This document shows positions 62,661 to 64,000 of a DNA stretch of 64,000 bases, piece after piece. This stretch comes from UBA10347 sp905182135 (lineage in GTDB: Bacteria; Actinomycetota; Acidimicrobiia; Acidimicrobiales; UBA10347), in assembly GCA_963925805.1 (NCBI GenBank), contig CAWUSE010000023.1, positions 62,001-126,000 on the forward strand, read 5' to 3'. The stretch's first letter is position 1. Every line of letters begins with the position of its first letter. Below the pieces are notes generated by a model, which worked only from the letters and a program-made list of their open reading frames with translations, made no database searches and had not been told where the DNA came from. Both the position numbers and the translations under genes were made by a program.

Positions 62661-62831
62661 CGCTTGTTTTCAGCAACTATCCTGTCTGCGTCGATGAGGT
62701 GCGAGGTGCAAAGCCCCGAGAGACTTTTAGGAAATTCCAGCGTTATCACCCCCTATGTCAGCTTGAGCCACAGGTCAGTATCGACAGACGTCCGAACTCT
62801 GCACGGTTGCGGAGCAGGCGCTGCTTACCAA

Positions 62832-62924
62832 CCCTTTGTGTCACAACCCTTTGTGTCACCCTTTGTGTCAGACACAGATGGTTACACCCTTTGTGTCAGA
62901 CACAGATGGTTAGACACAGATGGT
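62832..62924 (+). repeat. Compound repeat array between polA and ppnP
   Basis: Four copies of CCCTTTGTGTCA (62832, 62847, 62859, 62887) and three of GACACAGATGGT (62871, 62899, 62913). Where they meet they form the palindrome TGTGTCAGACACA (62864-62876 and 62892-62904). The rest of 62661-62966 holds no supported gene. Confidence 0.9.
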
Positions 62925-62966
62925 GAGTTGGTGGGATTGGAGTCGACAAGAGGACACGTCGCTAAG

Positions 62967-63257
62967 ATGCGCTCCGTGTTGCAGGTAAACGAGTATTTCG
63001 ATGGCGGGGTGAAGTCGATTGGGTTCCAGGGACCCGAGATGGCGTCATCCGTTGGTGTGATGGCGCCGGGGGAGTACGAGTTCGGTACCAGCCAGAACGA
63101 AGTCATGACCGTGATCAGTGGTGAGCTTTTAGTGCGACTGCCAGAGGCAGATCACTACCAGCCGTTCCTCGCCGGCGACTCGTTTGAGGTTGCCGCAAAC
63201 CAGAGCTTCGAGCTCAAGGTTGCAACTGACACCGCCTACCTTTGCACCTACGCCTAG
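62967..63257 (+). CDS. ppnP: Pyrimidine/purine nucleoside phosphorylase PpnP (YaiE/DUF1255)
   Basis: Small cupin-fold phosphorylase of broad nucleoside specificity, by family. The 96 residues match the family throughout: QVNEYFDGGVKSIGFQG, SVGVMAPGEYEFGTSQNEVM, TVISGELLVRLPEA, AGDSFEVAANQSFELKV and TAYLCTYA. The ATG at 62967 gives the usual length. The open frame upstream is kept open by the repeat array and has no homology. Confidence 0.93.
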   Translation: MRSVLQVNEYFDGGVKSIGFQGPEMASSVGVMAPGEYEFGTSQNEVMTVISGELLVRLPEADHYQPFLAGDSFEVAANQSFELKVATDTAYLCTYA

Positions 63258-64000
63258 TTCGTGTTGAGGTTCAGCCCTCGGTGAAACAAGGAGCGTAAGC
63301 CACAAGATCTAGGACCCCGGATCGCTTCGTTACCCGCAAGCCACTCGCCGGAGCTCGGACGGCAATCGGGTAGCTCTTCGCATCGCCAGCCTTTGTTTTG
63401 GCCAATATGACATAGGCGGCTATCAGTCATGACGCTGCGACGGCACGGGTCCGAACTCGGTTTAGCCACTATGAGCGGGAAGAAGAGTTGCCGACCCGCC
63501 AGAGCCGAGTTGCACACCCGCAGAGCGAACGGGCCTGTGCTGCTATCACACCGTTTACTTGCGCCGTGCCACTTGATCCGGCCCGATCTAGATTGCTGTC
63601 GAACGGGTAGTGGTGGCGGGCGTTGCCGATGTCGGCGATTTCGGCGATTTCGGCATAGATCAGCGAAATCTCTTACAGTTTCGGGAAGTTGCGTCTGAAA
63701 CCTGCTCGCCACTTCCTTCTTGAAAAGCAATCAGGTGGGTCCGGACAGCAAGGAGGGGTCGTCGTATGCTCGGAAGGTGCGATGGAACATGGGTTGGCTG
63801 TGACTACTTAAGCCCCGAGAACCCATTGAGAACGGCAGAAACCTGAGTTGGTCTGTGAGGATCCGGCAAAGGCCGCATTGGTTGCATGGCAATAGGGTGA
63901 GGTTCCGGGCATCACACGTCTACTGGGGCGCCACCTCTTTCGAGAGGGACGCAGACGCAGTTAACGCCTCGACTTTGGTTGCCCCATCGTCATACTTTGA
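63258..64000. other. Right-end stretch without a supported gene
   Basis: Open frames on both strands lack recognisable motifs and good starts. A 9-bp unit CGATTTCGG occurs three times in tandem at 63627-63653 (first copy with one change). A frame open from about 63802 to the edge could be the start of a gene beyond the window, but I cannot support it. Confidence 0.45.

Noticed and set aside
62832..62924. Short CRISPR array
   Set aside because: Units are only 12 bases, directly adjacent or overlapping, without regular unique spacers and with no cas genes nearby.
62664..62966. Upstream extension of PpnP
   Set aside because: It reads through the repeat array (FVS...DTDG repeats); family length and homology begin at 62967.
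63254..63730. Minus-strand 158-codon frame at the right end
   Set aside because: Composition typical of a chance frame in GC-rich DNA (Arg/Ser/Cys/Pro), no start signal and it contains a 9-bp tandem repeat.
63735..63775. Possible SRP RNA domain (GGTGGGTCCGGACAGCAAGG)
   Set aside because: The conserved GGAAG tetraloop and AGCAG internal loop arrangement of SRP RNA are not present.

Overview
The window looks like a chromosomal segment of an actinobacterium, most likely from the Acidimicrobiia (inference from gene content and order; no 16S is present). Supporting signs are an actinobacterial division cluster with SepF and DivIVA, a mycothiol synthase, a bacterial proteasome activator ending in GQYL, an ANTAR regulator of the PdtaR type upstream of polA, menaquinone genes and a long eukaryote-type IleS. 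The sequence is moderately GC-rich, genes are tightly packed, ATGA or GTGA stop/start overlaps are common, and GTG and TTG starts are frequent.

Layout. 1-10.8 kb: division and cell-wall cluster murD(partial)-ftsW-murG-murC/murB fusion-ftsQ-ftsZ-pgeF-yggS-sepF-divIVA. 10.9-18.2 kb: ileS (minus), a lysine-rich DksA/TraR-like protein, lspA, rluD, an Rrf2 regulator (minus), a phosphodiesterase, and bpa. 18.2-19.75 kb: a gene-poor stretch with a decayed collagen-like gene on the minus strand. 19.75-28.2 kb: dnaE, a conserved unknown, a nitroreductase, menA, then menG, rlmN and mshD on the minus strand. 28.2-28.6 kb: a candidate small RNA gene with its own promoter, two hairpins carrying the same loop, and a strong terminator. 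28.6-42 kb: a nearly continuous histidine and tryptophan run (hisD-C-B-H-A-F, groES-like, trpE, ygfZ, dnaJ-like, trpC, GNAT, pentapeptide repeat, trpF, trpB, trpA). 42-50.4 kb: a flavin disulfide oxidoreductase, a thioredoxin-like remnant, and a complete peptide ABC transporter operon. 50.7-52.6 kb: ECF sigma/anti-sigma pair (minus), HU, and a FabZ-type dehydratase. 53-57.3 kb: the FAS-II operon fabD-fabH-fabG-acpP-fabF on the minus strand. 57.4-63.3 kb: tRNA-Leu(CAA), a coiled-coil protein, pdtaR, an MFS transporter, polA, a compound repeat array and ppnP. 63.3-64 kb: no supported gene.

How the genes work together. The first block makes and exports lipid II precursors and builds the septum (MurC/B, MurG, FtsW, FtsQ, FtsZ anchored by SepF). 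The his and trp genes give the later steps of histidine synthesis and most of tryptophan synthesis; trpG and trpD, hisG, hisI and hisE are not here. A separate trpF means the HisA here need not be a bifunctional PriA. FabD to FabF plus ACP form a near-complete elongation module, and MenA and MenG finish menaquinone.

The points most worth following up are the two-hairpin RNA at 28337-28438, which resembles the actinobacterial 6C RNA architecture but has UCCGCC loops; a FabD carrying an extra C-terminal domain with a biotinyl/lipoyl-like sequence pattern; a MurC-MurB fusion; a DksA-like protein that has lost most of its zinc-finger cysteines; and several short tandem duplications, one of which has pulled apart a stop/start overlap downstream of trpC.
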